Origin: Tildeniella nuda ZEHNDER 1965/U140
Lineage (GTDB): Bacteria > Cyanobacteriota > Cyanobacteriia > Leptolyngbyales > Leptolyngbyaceae
NCBI GenBank assembly: GCA_019358895.1
Contig: JAHHIG010000002.1
Coordinates: forward strand, 1 to 64,000
DNA: 64,000 nucleotides
Reading direction: 5' to 3'
Part shown: positions 24,651 through 34,585 of the stretch, piece by piece
How positions within the stretch are numbered: the stretch's first letter is position 1
Layout: each line of letters begins with the position of its first letter
Program-made: the position numbers and the translations under genes
Notes under the pieces: generated by a model
Told to the model about the DNA's origin: nothing
The model's input: the letters and a program-made list of their open reading frames with translations, nothing else
Database searches by the model: none

Positions 24651-27614
24651 GTGACCCAGGAATTTCATATTTCTGTGACTCCGATAGGGGAAGACGACTA
24701 CCTTGTACGGACTGAACGGGTAGCGCCAGGCGTGCCGTTGGCAGAGGAACAGGTGACTTGGCCCGTTGACGAATGGTTGTCCCAGGCAAGCCTCTTGATG
24801 AATGACCCTTTGCAAGGGCTGCTGCGTGGCGATATCCTTCATACGTTTCCAGACGCGTCAACGTTGCCCCCAAAACAGCCGATCGAGGCACAAGGAACCC
24901 TGGTTGCGCTTGGGCAACAACTTTACAATGCGCTGTTTCAAGGCACCATTCGCGATAGCTGGATGACTGCTCAGGGCATTGCTCAGCATCGTCAGGAAGT
25001 GTTGCGCCTGCGCCTGGGGCTAAAAGATACGCGCCTACCGCGCCTACCGTGGGAAGTACTTCATGCGGGCGATCGCTCCATTGCGACTGGCACCGACGTT
25101 GTCTTCTCGCGCTATCATTCCAGCTTTGCGGCGATGGCATCGCTATTGCCATTTCAGCCTACGAGCGCGATCGATGCCAAACAGCCACTCAAAATTCTCA
25201 TGGTGTTGGCAGCACCCACCGATCAGGAAATGCTGGCGCTTAAGCAAGAAGCCTTGCATCTTCAGGAGGAACTGCAAGCCGCTGTGCAGAACGGCAGTCG
25301 CAATGGCAGCAAGAAGTACAACTCAGATGTGCAACTGACGATTTTGGAACAACCTGGGCGTGAGCAACTCACTCAGGCACTGGAACACAATCATTACCAC
25401 GTGCTGCACTATGCAGGACATAGCAATTTAGGGACGGCTGGCGGCAAACTCTATCTAGTCAGCAGCAAAACGGGGCTGACTGAAACCCTGAGTGGCGACG
25501 ATCTGGCAGGTCTTCTGGTGAACAATGGCATTCGCATGGCGGTCTTCAATTCCTGCCGGGGTGTCTATACAGCAACAACCGAGGTTCTGAGCGAGACGGG
25601 TGACGGCAATTTGGCAGAAGCGTTGGTCAAACGCGGCATCCCGGCGGTGCTGGCAATGGCGGAGCGCATTCCAGATGATGTGGCGCTCAATCTGAGTCGC
25701 TTGTTCTATCGAAATTTGAAACAAGCTTACGCGGTTGATCTGAGCTTGAATCGCGCCCGTCAGGGATTGGTTTCCTCCTATAGCTCGAGTCAACTGTACT
25801 GGGCACTGCCGATTCTTTATCTGCATCCAGAGTTTGATGGCAATCTTCAGTTGCTGGATGGTCTAGGTGAACAAGCCAATGGTGCGGTCGATCGCCCGGT
25901 TGATTTACCTGAAACCGAAACCGCTTTCGTTGAAGCGATGCTACCGACGACGCTACATGAAGGACAGGCTACGGCATTGCTCCCACTGGAGGCTCGTGAG
26001 CTTGTTCATCACGCCGCTATTGATGAGTCTGCTTTAGACGATGTGGAACTGGACGACTCAGAGTACCAGAGCGAGATGGAGACCGTTGCCTACCTGGTCG
26101 ATCAGCTATCGCATGGCACAACGGCTGATGCTGCCGACGATCGCCCACTCCCAGCCTCTCCCTCAGAAAGCCTCTTGCCCGAAGCGGCTTATACCTTCAA
26201 TGCAGACGATTATTTGATTTTGCCTGATTACCCCAACGATGCTGCCTCAGAACCATCAGAGGCGGTCTCTGCGAAGGAGCCTGTACAGCCTGGAGGGGCG
26301 CTAGCAGCCACTGCGGTTGAGGCAAGTGAGGTTGAGGTGTATGCAGAACTGACAAGAATGCTGGCAGAGACAGGTAAGCTCACAGAAGCGATCGCCACCT
26401 GCCATCAAGCCGTGCGAGATAATCCCAATGACGCTCATGCGTACTACCGTTTGGGCGTGGCGCTGAACCAGCAAGGCTATGTTGCAGAAGCGATCGCAGC
26501 CTACCATCAGGCGCTACGCATCGACCCTGCGTTGGCTGAAGCGCACAACCAACTAGGATTAGCGCTCTACCAACAAGGCAATCTCAGCGATGCGGTGCGG
26601 TCATATGACCATGCCATTCAGCTTGATCCGGGTCTCACCAGCGCCAAGCGTAACTTAGAAGCCACACTCCAGCGCCAGGGCAATCTGGGCACAGCAAAGC
26701 AAGCCTTGCTGGATGCTACACCCGCCGTTCGTCGGGGAACAGGACACGTAGCACTCGATGATGCCGATAGCAATTTCCGTCTGGCAGCGGCTGGTGCGCC
26801 GACTCGATCGCTTGTTCGCAGTAAACCGCTCTGGCAGCGCCAACCGCTGCTGTGGGTTAGCGCTGGTATGGTTGCAACGCTGCTCTTGGGCACCTGGGCT
26901 TTGCGCGATCGCTGGTTGCCCAGTACGCCTCAGCTACCACCCTCTGAGTCTGCCTTCAATACCGTCAATAGTGCGGGTGATTTGAAGCGGGTGAGTACCA
27001 ATGTGGTCGCTGCCCTGGCAACCGAGCAACTCAGCCAAGGTAAAATTACGGATGCTCAAGCGGCGATCGAAACGCTCCTCGATCGGGGCGCACTTGCTCA
27101 GGCTGCCGCCGTCCTCACACCCGCTCTTGGTCGCCAAGCTGATAATGCAACCGTGAGCTTTCTCATGGGTCGTGTTGCGTGGCAGTCCATTAAGGTCGGC
27201 AACAACGATTACAGTGTGGATGATGTCCGGCGATATTGGGAAACTGCTGTCAAGCAAAAACCCAGTGCCGAATATCAGAATGCCTTGGGCTTTGCTTATT
27301 ACACCGAAGGTAAAATCGATCGTGCCAGTCGAGCGTGGATGCAGGCGCTGAAGTCAGGGAATGGACAAAATGGCTCTGCATCCTCCGTCCCACAAGCACT
27401 TACTGCTTACGCTGGACTCGCACTCGTAGCGGCAAAATCGTCTACCAATCAACCGCCCACGCAACAGGCAAACCTGCAAACCGAAGCGATTAAGCTCCGT
27501 CAAAAAGTGCTGACTGACGATCCGATCGCCTTTCAACCCGAAGAACTGGCGAAAAATTGGATGTGGTCTGAAACAGCGATTCGAGATTGGCGATCAATTC
27601 TTGCGCTGAAGTAA
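24651..27614 (+). CDS. CHAT-domain protease-like protein with TPR repeats
   Basis: 987-residue protein starting at GTG 24651. A CHAT (caspase-HetF-associated) domain lies at about residues 75-405; the caspase-like dyad is His257 in HVLHYAGH and Cys302 in VFNSCRG. An acidic, low-complexity linker (about 405-560, LDDVELDDSEY) leads to three or four TPRs at about 562-690 (HAYYRLGVALNQQGYVAEA; LAEAHNQLGLALYQQG). One transmembrane segment is at about 734-750 (GMVATLLLGTWAL), followed by a further helical, TPR-like region. The layout places the CHAT and TPRs on one side of the membrane. CHAT proteins are proteases or inactive relatives in heterocyst, programmed-death and defence contexts. No partner gene is adjacent. 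The dyad suggests an active enzyme. Confidence 0.87.
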   Translation: MTQEFHISVTPIGEDDYLVRTERVAPGVPLAEEQVTWPVDEWLSQASLLMNDPLQGLLRGDILHTFPDASTLPPKQPIEAQGTLVALGQQLYNALFQGTIRDSWMTAQGIAQHRQEVLRLRLGLKDTRLPRLPWEVLHAGDRSIATGTDVVFSRYHSSFAAMASLLPFQPTSAIDAKQPLKILMVLAAPTDQEMLALKQEALHLQEELQAAVQNGSRNGSKKYNSDVQLTILEQPGREQLTQALEHNHYHVLHYAGHSNLGTAGGKLYLVSSKTGLTETLSGDDLAGLLVNNGIRMAVFNSCRGVYTATTEVLSETGDGNLAEALVKRGIPAVLAMAERIPDDVALNLSRLFYRNLKQAYAVDLSLNRARQGLVSSYSSSQLYWALPILYLHPEFDGNLQLLDGLGEQANGAVDRPVDLPETETAFVEAMLPTTLHEGQATALLPLEARELVHHAAIDESALDDVELDDSEYQSEMETVAYLVDQLSHGTTADAADDRPLPASPSESLLPEAAYTFNADDYLILPDYPNDAASEPSEAVSAKEPVQPGGALAATAVEASEVEVYAELTRMLAETGKLTEAIATCHQAVRDNPNDAHAYYRLGVALNQQGYVAEAIAAYHQALRIDPALAEAHNQLGLALYQQGNLSDAVRSYDHAIQLDPGLTSAKRNLEATLQRQGNLGTAKQALLDATPAVRRGTGHVALDDADSNFRLAAAGAPTRSLVRSKPLWQRQPLLWVSAGMVATLLLGTWALRDRWLPSTPQLPPSESAFNTVNSAGDLKRVSTNVVAALATEQLSQGKITDAQAAIETLLDRGALAQAAAVLTPALGRQADNATVSFLMGRVAWQSIKVGNNDYSVDDVRRYWETAVKQKPSAEYQNALGFAYYTEGKIDRASRAWMQALKSGNGQNGSASSVPQALTAYAGLALVAAKSSTNQPPTQQANLQTEAIKLRQKVLTDDPIAFQPEELAKNWMWSETAIRDWRSILALK

Positions 27615-27660
27615 AAAGCAGGTTCTCTGCCGATCAATTTTGTCTTGACTACTTACAGCG

Positions 27661-28221
27661 TTACTTTTCATCCTCAAGCTCATCAAACTGTGGTGACCAG
27701 AGGTCTTCAATCTTTACCTGCCAGCCGGGAAGAATATCAGGCACAGTTAGCGCGTCTCCGTCTCGTAGCGTCATTGGCTCTTGCTCGGTGCGACGAATCT
27801 CAACCCAGCGCTGCTCGGGGTGAATCAGGATGCCGACTCGTGTACCCTGCGCCAGGAAGCTATCGATCTTCTCTCGCAGCCCTTTCAGGCTATCAGTAGG
27901 AGATTTCACTTCCACCATCAAATCAGGCGCTAGTTCGGCAAAGCTGCGAGGACTTGTCCGTAACCGCTGTGCCTGAACAAAGGACACATCAGGGGCGCGA
28001 GTATCAGAGTTGGGCAAGGTAAAACCAGCGCTGGAACCCGTCACGCGACCCAGTTTGCGTGGACGCACCCAATTAGAGATTTGCCGCCCAACCTCGAAAG
28101 CGACCTCATCAGACTCATAGCCAGATGGACTCATAACCGTGATGCTCCCATTCACCAGCTCCATGCGGTAGTCAGGTGCCTGCGCTTGCAGCTTCTCCAG
28201 ATCTTTGATGGTGAGAGACAT
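27661..28221 (-). CDS. Uma2 family (DUF820) endonuclease-like protein
   Basis: 186-residue Uma2/DUF820 protein, a PD-(D/E)XK nuclease-fold family very abundant in cyanobacteria. ATG at 28221 is preceded by GGAGGTTCT, a good ribosome site, which excludes an upstream in-frame start. Motifs are YRMELVNGSITVMSPSG, the acidic PDVSFV, and DLMVEVKSPTDSL with the E-x-K core. The family's biological role is unsettled. It lies convergent with the CHAT gene (46 bases between stops) and downstream of a hypothetical membrane protein on the same strand. Confidence 0.88.
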   Translation of the reverse strand: MSLTIKDLEKLQAQAPDYRMELVNGSITVMSPSGYESDEVAFEVGRQISNWVRPRKLGRVTGSSAGFTLPNSDTRAPDVSFVQAQRLRTSPRSFAELAPDLMVEVKSPTDSLKGLREKIDSFLAQGTRVGILIHPEQRWVEIRRTEQEPMTLRDGDALTVPDILPGWQVKIEDLWSPQFDELEDEK

Positions 28222-28299
28222 AGAACCTCCACAGTTTCTACCGATCGTTTCTAGCCGATGCCAATGCCACAACGGATGGAAACGATTCTGTTGACAGCA

Positions 28300-29073
28300 T
28301 CATAGTAATGACGACACCGATCGCTGTTTGCGAAGATCCAGCTTGTCTGCCAGACTGGCTTTGCCCCAGTCGAGGGGATGCGTGTCTTCAGAGGAGACGG
28401 TTGCTGACACATCGGTTTGCGCGATCGCACCCTGAGACTCTTGATGCGCCAGTTGCATCAATGTGGCAGGAGCCATGAATGGCGTAGGGGCTGTAGAAAG
28501 AGACTGACTGTACGCTGGGTTTAGATTGTGCGCTGGGTTTAGATTGTGCGCTGGGTTTAGATTGTGCGCTGGGTTTAGCACAAACGATGGTACGACTGGA
28601 GGATAGGTTGGTTGGGGCTGTGGTGCAGGGGAAGGCGCTGGCTGCGGTAGGGTTGAAGCTGCATAGGGCGCTAACCGCTTCACCTTGGTGCTTTTGCGAG
28701 GACGTGACGGACGATTTGCCTGCTTTGCGATCAGCATCGAACCAGCCGCACAGCTAAGCGCGATCGCCCCAAAGAGCCACAGCGGGAGGCGAGTCTGGCT
28801 GTTTCTTTGCGCCGTTTCACTGGTCTCCCGAATCACGGCTGCTCCTGGAGGTCGCTTACCAGTGGATGCATTCGGACTCAGCAAGCCACTGACAGCCGTG
28901 AGCGCAATCACAGCTACAACAATCCATGCGCCACCCAAAACCACTAGCGCTAACGTCCACCCAGGTTTGCCAAGGCTCAATGTTGCCTTCGACGTTCGTC
29001 GCTGCTGGTGCGATCGCGCTGTTAGCGGTGGTCGCGGCTGCTTTGCCCTGTGCTGATGTTGCTGCCTTTGCAT
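28300..29073 (-). CDS. Membrane protein of unknown function with in-frame tandem repeat
   Basis: 257-residue protein with two transmembrane segments (about residues 35-65 LALVVLGGAWIVVAVIALTA and 100-118 LWLFGAIALSCAAGSMLI), a basic N-terminus (HRAKQPR, QQRR) and a Pro/Ala-rich tail. The tail carries three perfect 18-base units plus a partial (28514-28578), giving the peptide repeat NPAHNL. The tail sequence is otherwise unrelated to any family I know. The start MQRQQHQHRAK at 29073 is the best one. The short tandem array can change length by slippage without breaking the frame. Confidence 0.6.
   Translation of the reverse strand: MQRQQHQHRAKQPRPPLTARSHQQRRTSKATLSLGKPGWTLALVVLGGAWIVVAVIALTAVSGLLSPNASTGKRPPGAAVIRETSETAQRNSQTRLPLWLFGAIALSCAAGSMLIAKQANRPSRPRKSTKVKRLAPYAASTLPQPAPSPAPQPQPTYPPVVPSFVLNPAHNLNPAHNLNPAHNLNPAYSQSLSTAPTPFMAPATLMQLAHQESQGAIAQTDVSATVSSEDTHPLDWGKASLADKLDLRKQRSVSSLL
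28514..28578. repeat. 18-base in-frame tandem repeat
   Basis: Unit GCTGGGTTTAGATTGTGC repeated exactly at 28514, 28532 and 28550 with an 11-base partial at 28568. It lies within the minus-strand membrane protein gene and encodes NPAHNL units. Confidence 0.9.
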
Positions 29074-29301
29074 ACCATTTCCAGGTTATGAACCACCATC
29101 TCTCTAAATTTTACTCAAAGCGCTCGACAAGCAACATTAATCTCCAAGAGTCAGGCTAGATCTGGGTCATTCTACGTACAGGTGACGCGATAATGGAGGT
29201 TGCTATATGTGAAGCGATCGGGTGTGAAGCGATCGCGGCTGAAACGATCCAGCCATCAAGCAGCGCTTCCAACTGGCACAGCCATCATTTACAAGTTCCG
29301 T

Positions 29302-29727
29302 ATGATCTCATTGCCACTCTTACCAATCTCGACACCCACACTCCTGCTGTACGCCATTGCAGCGGCAGCAGCGTTGGTTTACCTGCCCTTTATGGTCGTT
29401 GTCTATGGTCGCGTTCAAGCTGGGTTTGATCTGGCATCGCCACGAGCGCTCTTTGACAAGCTGCCTGCCTACGCTCAACGAGCTACCTGGGCACACGAAA
29501 ATGCGTTTGAGTCCTTTGTGTTATTTGCGGCAGCGGCACTGATGGCATACGTCACGAGCCAACAGTCAGCAGTGGCAGGTTGGGCTGCGATCGCCTATGT
29601 CACTGCGCGTCTGCTCTATCCTTTGTTCTACATTTTGAATGTGCCCATTGGTCGATCGCTCATGTTTGCTACTGGTTCACTCAGTATTGCAACGCTCATT
29701 GGTTTAAGCTTGCTCACGGTCAATTAG
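29302..29727 (+). CDS. MAPEG family membrane protein
   Basis: 141-residue membrane protein of the MAPEG superfamily (eicosanoid/glutathione metabolism-type integral proteins). Four transmembrane helices are spread over about residues 8-30, 60-85, 90-110 and 117-138. The conserved loop ATWAHENAFESFVLFAAAALM carries the ENxFE motif of MAPEG proteins. I use ATG at 29302; an upstream open frame back to 29200 is HIP1-rich, with no signs of protein coding. A bacterial enzyme role such as glutathione-dependent peroxidase or transferase is possible but undetermined. The deoC gene follows after 72 bases. Confidence 0.82.
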   Translation: MISLPLLPISTPTLLLYAIAAAAALVYLPFMVVVYGRVQAGFDLASPRALFDKLPAYAQRATWAHENAFESFVLFAAAALMAYVTSQQSAVAGWAAIAYVTARLLYPLFYILNVPIGRSLMFATGSLSIATLIGLSLLTVN

Positions 29728-29799
29728 TCGAGCATTCAAGTTACCACCGCGGTCAGAATACTGCGGTCAAAATACTAAAAAGACGTTTGGGAGAATTGT

Positions 29800-30495
29800 A
29801 TGGCAGAGCGATCGAATGCAGGGCGATCGAGTTCAGAGATTGATCTTGCTCCATTGATCGATCACGCGTTGCTGACTCCAACGGCAACGTCAGAGCACGT
29901 CGAGCAATGGTGCGCGGATGCAGACCAATTTAACTTTGCGGCGGTGTGTCTTCATCCAACCTATGTCCGGCAAGCTGCTGCGTTATTGCATGGCAAGCGA
30001 CCCAAGGTATGCGCTGTGATTGGGTTTCCCTATGGTGCTACCACATCAGCCGTCAAGCTCTATGAAGCGCAGGAGGCAGTCGAGCATGGCGCGACAGAAC
30101 TAGACGTTGTGATCAACATCGGCTGGTTAAAAGCGGGTGACCTTGATGCTGTCCACCGCGAAATTGCCGAAATCTACGATGCTACGGGTCAAACCATCAA
30201 GGCAATTTTGGAAACCGCGTTGCTCACCGATCTAGAAAAGCGGCAAGCGGCTGAAGTTTGCATGGAGGCAGGCGTAGCGTTCCTGAAAACCAGTACAGGC
30301 TTGTATGGTGGTGCTACAGTCGCTGATGTCCGTTTGCTCAAAGACGTAACCAAAGACAGAGTCGGTATTAAGGCTTCTGGAGGCATTCGCACAGTAGAGC
30401 AAGCGTTAGAGTTAGTTATGGCTGGAGCCACTCGTCTGGGAACCTCGCGCGGTCCTGAACTCATCCGACAGCGAGAAGGTATGGCAGTAGGCTAG
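29800..30495 (+). CDS. deoC: Deoxyribose-phosphate aldolase
   Basis: Class I aldolase that splits 2-deoxy-D-ribose 5-phosphate into glyceraldehyde 3-phosphate and acetaldehyde in deoxynucleoside salvage. 231 aa. The Schiff-base Lys is Lys163 (AFLKTSTG), with the second catalytic Lys at 191 ([10 protein letters not shown]) and the acidic residue in [12 protein letters not shown]. The TIM barrel motifs are in normal order. ATG at 29800 is preceded by TTTGGGAGAAT, a plausible ribosome site. It begins a same-strand run with recO 70 bases downstream. Confidence 0.95.
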   Translation: MAERSNAGRSSSEIDLAPLIDHALLTPTATSEHVEQWCADADQFNFAAVCLHPTYVRQAAALLHGKRPKVCAVIGFPYGATTSAVKLYEAQEAVEHGATELDVVINIGWLKAGDLDAVHREIAEIYDATGQTIKAILETALLTDLEKRQAAEVCMEAGVAFLKTSTGLYGGATVADVRLLKDVTKDRVGIKASGGIRTVEQALELVMAGATRLGTSRGPELIRQREGMAVG

Positions 30496-30565
30496 AAAGC
30501 AGCGGTCAGCATCAACTCAAAAGCCCCCATCATCTTCTGCTCCCCCATCCCTCATCTTTCTTTTC

Positions 30566-31534
30566 ATGAGCCGCACCTACAAAGCTACTGGAATCAATCT
30601 TAAAAGTATGCCAATGGGGGAGTCCGATCGCCTGCTGACAATTTTGACACGCGAGTTTGGCTTAGTGCGAGCGATCGCTATGGGGTCGCGGAAGCACAAT
30701 TCACGCTTGGGTGGACGAAGCGAACTCTTTGTGGTGAATGAGCTGATGATTGCCAAGGGGCGATCGCTCGACAAAATTACGCAGGCAGAAACGCTAGAGT
30801 CTTACCCACGCCTGGGGCAGGATTTAAAAAAGCTGATCGCCAGCCAGTATCTTGCCGAACTGTGTCTCCATCAGGCATTAAGCGATCAGCCGCAAGAAGA
30901 CCTGTTTTGCCTGCTCAATGAACATCTGGCACGTTTGGAGCGATCGCCCGCTTCGCAGGTACTGGCTCATTTAACCCACGCGATCTTTCAATTACTTGTG
31001 CTGGCAGGCGTTGCGCCCCAGGTGCATCTCTGTTGCGTTACACGCCAGTTGTTGCCGCCTGACTTGACCGATCGCGATTGGCGCGTTGGGTTTAGTATTC
31101 CGGCAGGTGGAACAGTCACACTGGTAGCATTGGAACGGTTGCGTGCTGAGAAACCATCGCTGCGCCAGCAGCGGGTCTCTGAGGCGCGACCGACATCAGT
31201 GCTTCACGCTAACGTGACCGCAACTGAAACCAGCGCAACTGAAAACAGGCAAACTAGCCTTGTCCAATCGCCGCGAACCTCGATCGCAGGCTTGCATCGA
31301 CGACTGAGCGCTCCTGAACTCATGCTTTTGCAGCACCTCGCTGACGCAGAATTGCCTGCACCGGAAGCGCTATTGGCTTGTATGCAGCCAGGTGGTGGTT
31401 CTCAGGGAGCGCTCGATCGCCTCTGGCAGTCGGTTGAACAGGCGCTGCGATCGTATGCTCAATATTATTTCGATCGACCGATTCGCTCTGCCACTCTCAT
31501 TGATGCCTGCTTTGCGACCGCTGAACCTGTCTAA
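30566..31534 (+). CDS. recO: DNA repair protein RecO
   Basis: RecFOR-pathway protein that loads RecA on SSB-coated single-stranded DNA. 322 aa. The N-terminal OB-fold is at about residues 1-80 ([42 protein letters not shown]) and the C-terminal helical domain runs from 90 to 320. The zinc-binding cysteine cluster of some RecO proteins is reduced here: only CCVTRQ is visible. The segment at about 200-240 is low-complexity ([12 protein letters not shown]), an insert typical of cyanobacterial RecO. The next gene is 24 bases downstream. Confidence 0.93.
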   Translation: MSRTYKATGINLKSMPMGESDRLLTILTREFGLVRAIAMGSRKHNSRLGGRSELFVVNELMIAKGRSLDKITQAETLESYPRLGQDLKKLIASQYLAELCLHQALSDQPQEDLFCLLNEHLARLERSPASQVLAHLTHAIFQLLVLAGVAPQVHLCCVTRQLLPPDLTDRDWRVGFSIPAGGTVTLVALERLRAEKPSLRQQRVSEARPTSVLHANVTATETSATENRQTSLVQSPRTSIAGLHRRLSAPELMLLQHLADAELPAPEALLACMQPGGGSQGALDRLWQSVEQALRSYAQYYFDRPIRSATLIDACFATAEPV

Positions 31535-31558
31535 GATCTCCAAACACCTCTTCAAGCT

Positions 31559-33328
31559 ATGATGCGATTGTCCCACTCTGACCTGGAAGCAACGGTGATG
31601 TTGTCTTTGAATCCAACGAACACAAGTGACAATGTCAACGATGAGTCGCGTAAAGCAGAAGCTGATGCTTTCTTGTCGAAGCGGGAGCTGTATCCGTCAG
31701 ATACCTCTATGCAACCCATGACGAGCCAGGATGCTCATCGACCCAGGTTGGCAGAGGACATTTTTCACTCTGAGGCTAACCCCTCCTCCTCAGACCCACT
31801 GGAGCAAGGTACTGCTGAGCAAATTGATGCCCAGGCAATCCCGCTGTCCCCTTTAGAGCCGTTGCGCCCAGAGGAGACGTTGCACCAAAATGGTCGAGGT
31901 ACAGCCGTTGCAACGGCGGGAGAATCAACAGCAGACACTTTTGCTCAAGTCAATGGTGCTCAGATAAATGGTGCTCAGACGAATGGGCAAAAGCCGGAAT
32001 CAGAGCGGGGTTTCTTTCCTGTCTTGAAGAATCGCAATTTTCTCATTCTGTGGAGCGGTCAGGTTTTTTCGCAGCTGGCGGACAAGGTATACCTGGTGCT
32101 GATGATTGCACTGATTGCCAGCCGTTTTCAGAGTGGCGACCAATCCATTAGCGGCTGGGTGTCGTCGATCATGATTGCGTTTACGATCCCAGCCGTGCTG
32201 TTTGGCTCGATCGCGGGTGTCTTTGTCGATCGCTGGTCTAAGAAAACAGTGCTGGTGCTGACGAATCTACTGCGCGGCGGACTGGTTTTTGCACTGCCGC
32301 CCTTGCTCTGGTTGTCAAAGGGTTGGTCGCCTTTAGCAGGCTTGCCAGTTGGCTTCTGCGTTCTCCTCGGCATCACGTTTCTAGTCTCCACGCTGACGCA
32401 ATTCTTCGCGCCAGCCGAGCAATCAACGTTGCCGCTAGTAGTGGAGCGTCGGCATCTACTGTCTGCGAACTCTCTCTACACCACTACCATGATGGCATCG
32501 GTGATTATTGGCTTTGCGGTGGGTGAACCGCTACTAGCCCTGGCAGACACCTTGATCAGTAAGCTGGGTTGGACGGCGATCGGGCTGGGCAAAGAGCTGG
32601 TTGTTGCCAGTGGCTATACGATCGCGGGTGTGATTTTGCTGCTGCTACGAACTGGTGAAAAGAATCTTAATGTGGCGGCATCAACTGTTGAAGGGACTGA
32701 AACCAGCGTCGAAACGCCCCACGTATGGCAGGATATCCGCGACGGCTTGCGCTTTCTAGCAGAGCAGGGTCGGGTGCGGAGTGCGTTGATTCAACTGGTG
32801 ATTCTCTTCTCGGTCTTTGCGGCGCTGGCTGTGCTTTCGGTGCGTCTAGCAGAGGTTACGCCAGAGATTAAATCCTCTCAGTTTGGCTTTTTGCTAGCGA
32901 TGGGTGGGGTTGGTATGGCGATCGGGGCAACGTTTATCGGGCAATTTGGACAGCGGTTTCCTCATGCACTGCTTAGTCTTGTTGGTTCGCTGGGTATGGC
33001 AGCGTCGCTGATTGGCATCTCCCTTTCGGTAACGCGGTTGGTGCCGACATTACTACTGATTGCAGCGCTGGGTGGCTTTGCGGCGATCGTTGGTGTACCG
33101 ATGCAGACGGCGATTCAAGAAGAAACACCAGAAGCCATGCGTGGCAAGGTCTTTGGGCTGCAAAACAATGCGATTAACATTGCACTCAGTTTGCCTCTAG
33201 CACTGGCAGGAGTCGCCGAGACGTTCTTCGGTTTGCGAGTCGTTTTTCTGGGTCTTGCTGGCTTGGTCGTCGCAGGAGGGGTCTTAACCTGGTATATTTC
33301 CCGTACAGGATTAAACCACCAGCGTTAG
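31559..33328 (+). CDS. MFS transporter with long acidic N-terminus
   Basis: 589-residue major-facilitator protein. The first about 150 residues are polar and low-complexity, with a NGAQINGAQTNG repeat, and are not part of a transporter fold. The 12-helix domain starts near FFPVLKNRNFLILWSGQVFSQLADKVYLVLM and resembles the MFS_3/TetA-like (enterobactin exporter-like) branch, with GSIAGVFVDRWSKK as the loop 2-3 signature. Start codon ATG 31559 is uncertain; ATG at 31598 is in frame. Substrate unknown. It overlaps the end of a tight same-strand series (deoC, recO, MFS, GT4, amidase), which could be co-transcribed. Confidence 0.85.
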   Translation: MMRLSHSDLEATVMLSLNPTNTSDNVNDESRKAEADAFLSKRELYPSDTSMQPMTSQDAHRPRLAEDIFHSEANPSSSDPLEQGTAEQIDAQAIPLSPLEPLRPEETLHQNGRGTAVATAGESTADTFAQVNGAQINGAQTNGQKPESERGFFPVLKNRNFLILWSGQVFSQLADKVYLVLMIALIASRFQSGDQSISGWVSSIMIAFTIPAVLFGSIAGVFVDRWSKKTVLVLTNLLRGGLVFALPPLLWLSKGWSPLAGLPVGFCVLLGITFLVSTLTQFFAPAEQSTLPLVVERRHLLSANSLYTTTMMASVIIGFAVGEPLLALADTLISKLGWTAIGLGKELVVASGYTIAGVILLLLRTGEKNLNVAASTVEGTETSVETPHVWQDIRDGLRFLAEQGRVRSALIQLVILFSVFAALAVLSVRLAEVTPEIKSSQFGFLLAMGGVGMAIGATFIGQFGQRFPHALLSLVGSLGMAASLIGISLSVTRLVPTLLLIAALGGFAAIVGVPMQTAIQEETPEAMRGKVFGLQNNAINIALSLPLALAGVAETFFGLRVVFLGLAGLVVAGGVLTWYISRTGLNHQR

Positions 33329-33432
33329 TAGGCTATAGGCTTTACGGTTGCGTTTTGTTGGACTCATGCCAGTGGCTCACTAACGACTGACCGTTAATCA
33401 CCTTACTCTTACCCTTTTGCTTGAGACCCTGA

Positions 33433-34584
33433 ATGCATATCGCTTGGCTCGGAAAAAAGTCGCCGTTCTGCGGCAATGTCACTTACGGTCGAGAAGTGAC
33501 CAATGCACTGCTCGATCGAGGTCATCAGGTTAGTTTTTTCCACTTTGCCCAGGCAGAGCCACCACCCGATAACTGGCCCGATTTTCAGGAGATTTCGATT
33601 CCGTTTCTCTACAAATCGCAAATCTACACCATTCCCACATTCAAATCGAGCAAGATTCTGGCGCAAGCGCTTTACAGACTCAGACCAGATGTGGTTCATG
33701 CTTCGCTCACCCTATCGCCGCTAGACTTTCTGCTGCCGGAAATCTGTCTCGATCTAGGCATTCCGCTGGTGGCAACGTTCCATCCACCCTTCGATCGCAA
33801 GCCGCGTAATTTGACATCGGGCACACAGCACCTGATGTATCAGCTTTATGCCCCGTTTCTTGCCAAGTACGATCGCGTCATTATTTTCTCTCACATTCAA
33901 GAAGAATTGTTGATCCGCCTTGGTGTACCTGCATCCAAGCTGGCAGTGATTCCCAATGGTGTGGATGTGCAGAAATATTCCCCTGGTGCGTCGAGTTTGA
34001 AGGCGGAATTAGATGCCGATCGCATCTTTGTCTACCAGGGACGCATTGCCCCAGAAAAAAACATTGAATCGCTGCTCAAAGCCTGGAAGCAGTGTCGCAT
34101 GGACGATCGTACCAAACTGGTCATTGTGGGCAATCATGGCTCTTTGGCTGCTTCCCTCATCCCGTTTTATGGTCCTGAGCATGGCATCATCTGGCTTGGT
34201 TTCATTGCCGATGAGCAGCAACGCATCAATATCCTGCGCGGCTCCGATGTGTTTGTGCTGCCGTCGCTGGTCGAAGGGCTGTCGCTCTCTCTGCTCGAAG
34301 CAATGGCGTGTGGCTTAGCCTGCGTTGCTACCGATGCGGGGGCTGATGGTGAAGTGTTGGAACATGAAGCGGGTGTGATCTTGAAGACTCAAAGCGTAGC
34401 GATCCAGCTTAAGACGCTGCTGCCCCAACTGTGCGAACACACTGGCTGGACAACGCTACTGGGACAAAACGCCCGACAGCGGGTCAAAGAGCGCTACACG
34501 CTGACCGATAACATTACGCATTTAGAGAGCCTCTACGACGAAGTTTTGCGGCATCAGCCAGCACCACTGAGACGGGTTTCGTAA
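33433..34584 (+). CDS. GT4 family glycosyltransferase
   Basis: 383-residue GT-B-fold family 4 glycosyltransferase. The N-terminal Rossmann domain has GNVTYGREVTNALLDRGHQV, and the C-terminal donor-binding domain has VFVYQGRIAPEKNIESLLKAW and the EX7E motif in LVEGLSLSLLEAMACG. Retaining mechanism expected; donor and acceptor unknown. ATG at 33433. Its stop is one base from the start of the amidase gene, so the two are almost certainly co-transcribed. This is unlike a typical glycan cluster; the link to the amidase could be incidental. Confidence 0.9.
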   Translation: MHIAWLGKKSPFCGNVTYGREVTNALLDRGHQVSFFHFAQAEPPPDNWPDFQEISIPFLYKSQIYTIPTFKSSKILAQALYRLRPDVVHASLTLSPLDFLLPEICLDLGIPLVATFHPPFDRKPRNLTSGTQHLMYQLYAPFLAKYDRVIIFSHIQEELLIRLGVPASKLAVIPNGVDVQKYSPGASSLKAELDADRIFVYQGRIAPEKNIESLLKAWKQCRMDDRTKLVIVGNHGSLAASLIPFYGPEHGIIWLGFIADEQQRINILRGSDVFVLPSLVEGLSLSLLEAMACGLACVATDAGADGEVLEHEAGVILKTQSVAIQLKTLLPQLCEHTGWTTLLGQNARQRVKERYTLTDNITHLESLYDEVLRHQPAPLRRVS

Positions 34585-34585
34585 C

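Noticed and set aside
28514-28578. Possible CRISPR or attachment array
   Set aside because: Perfect 18-base units in a coding frame without spacers.
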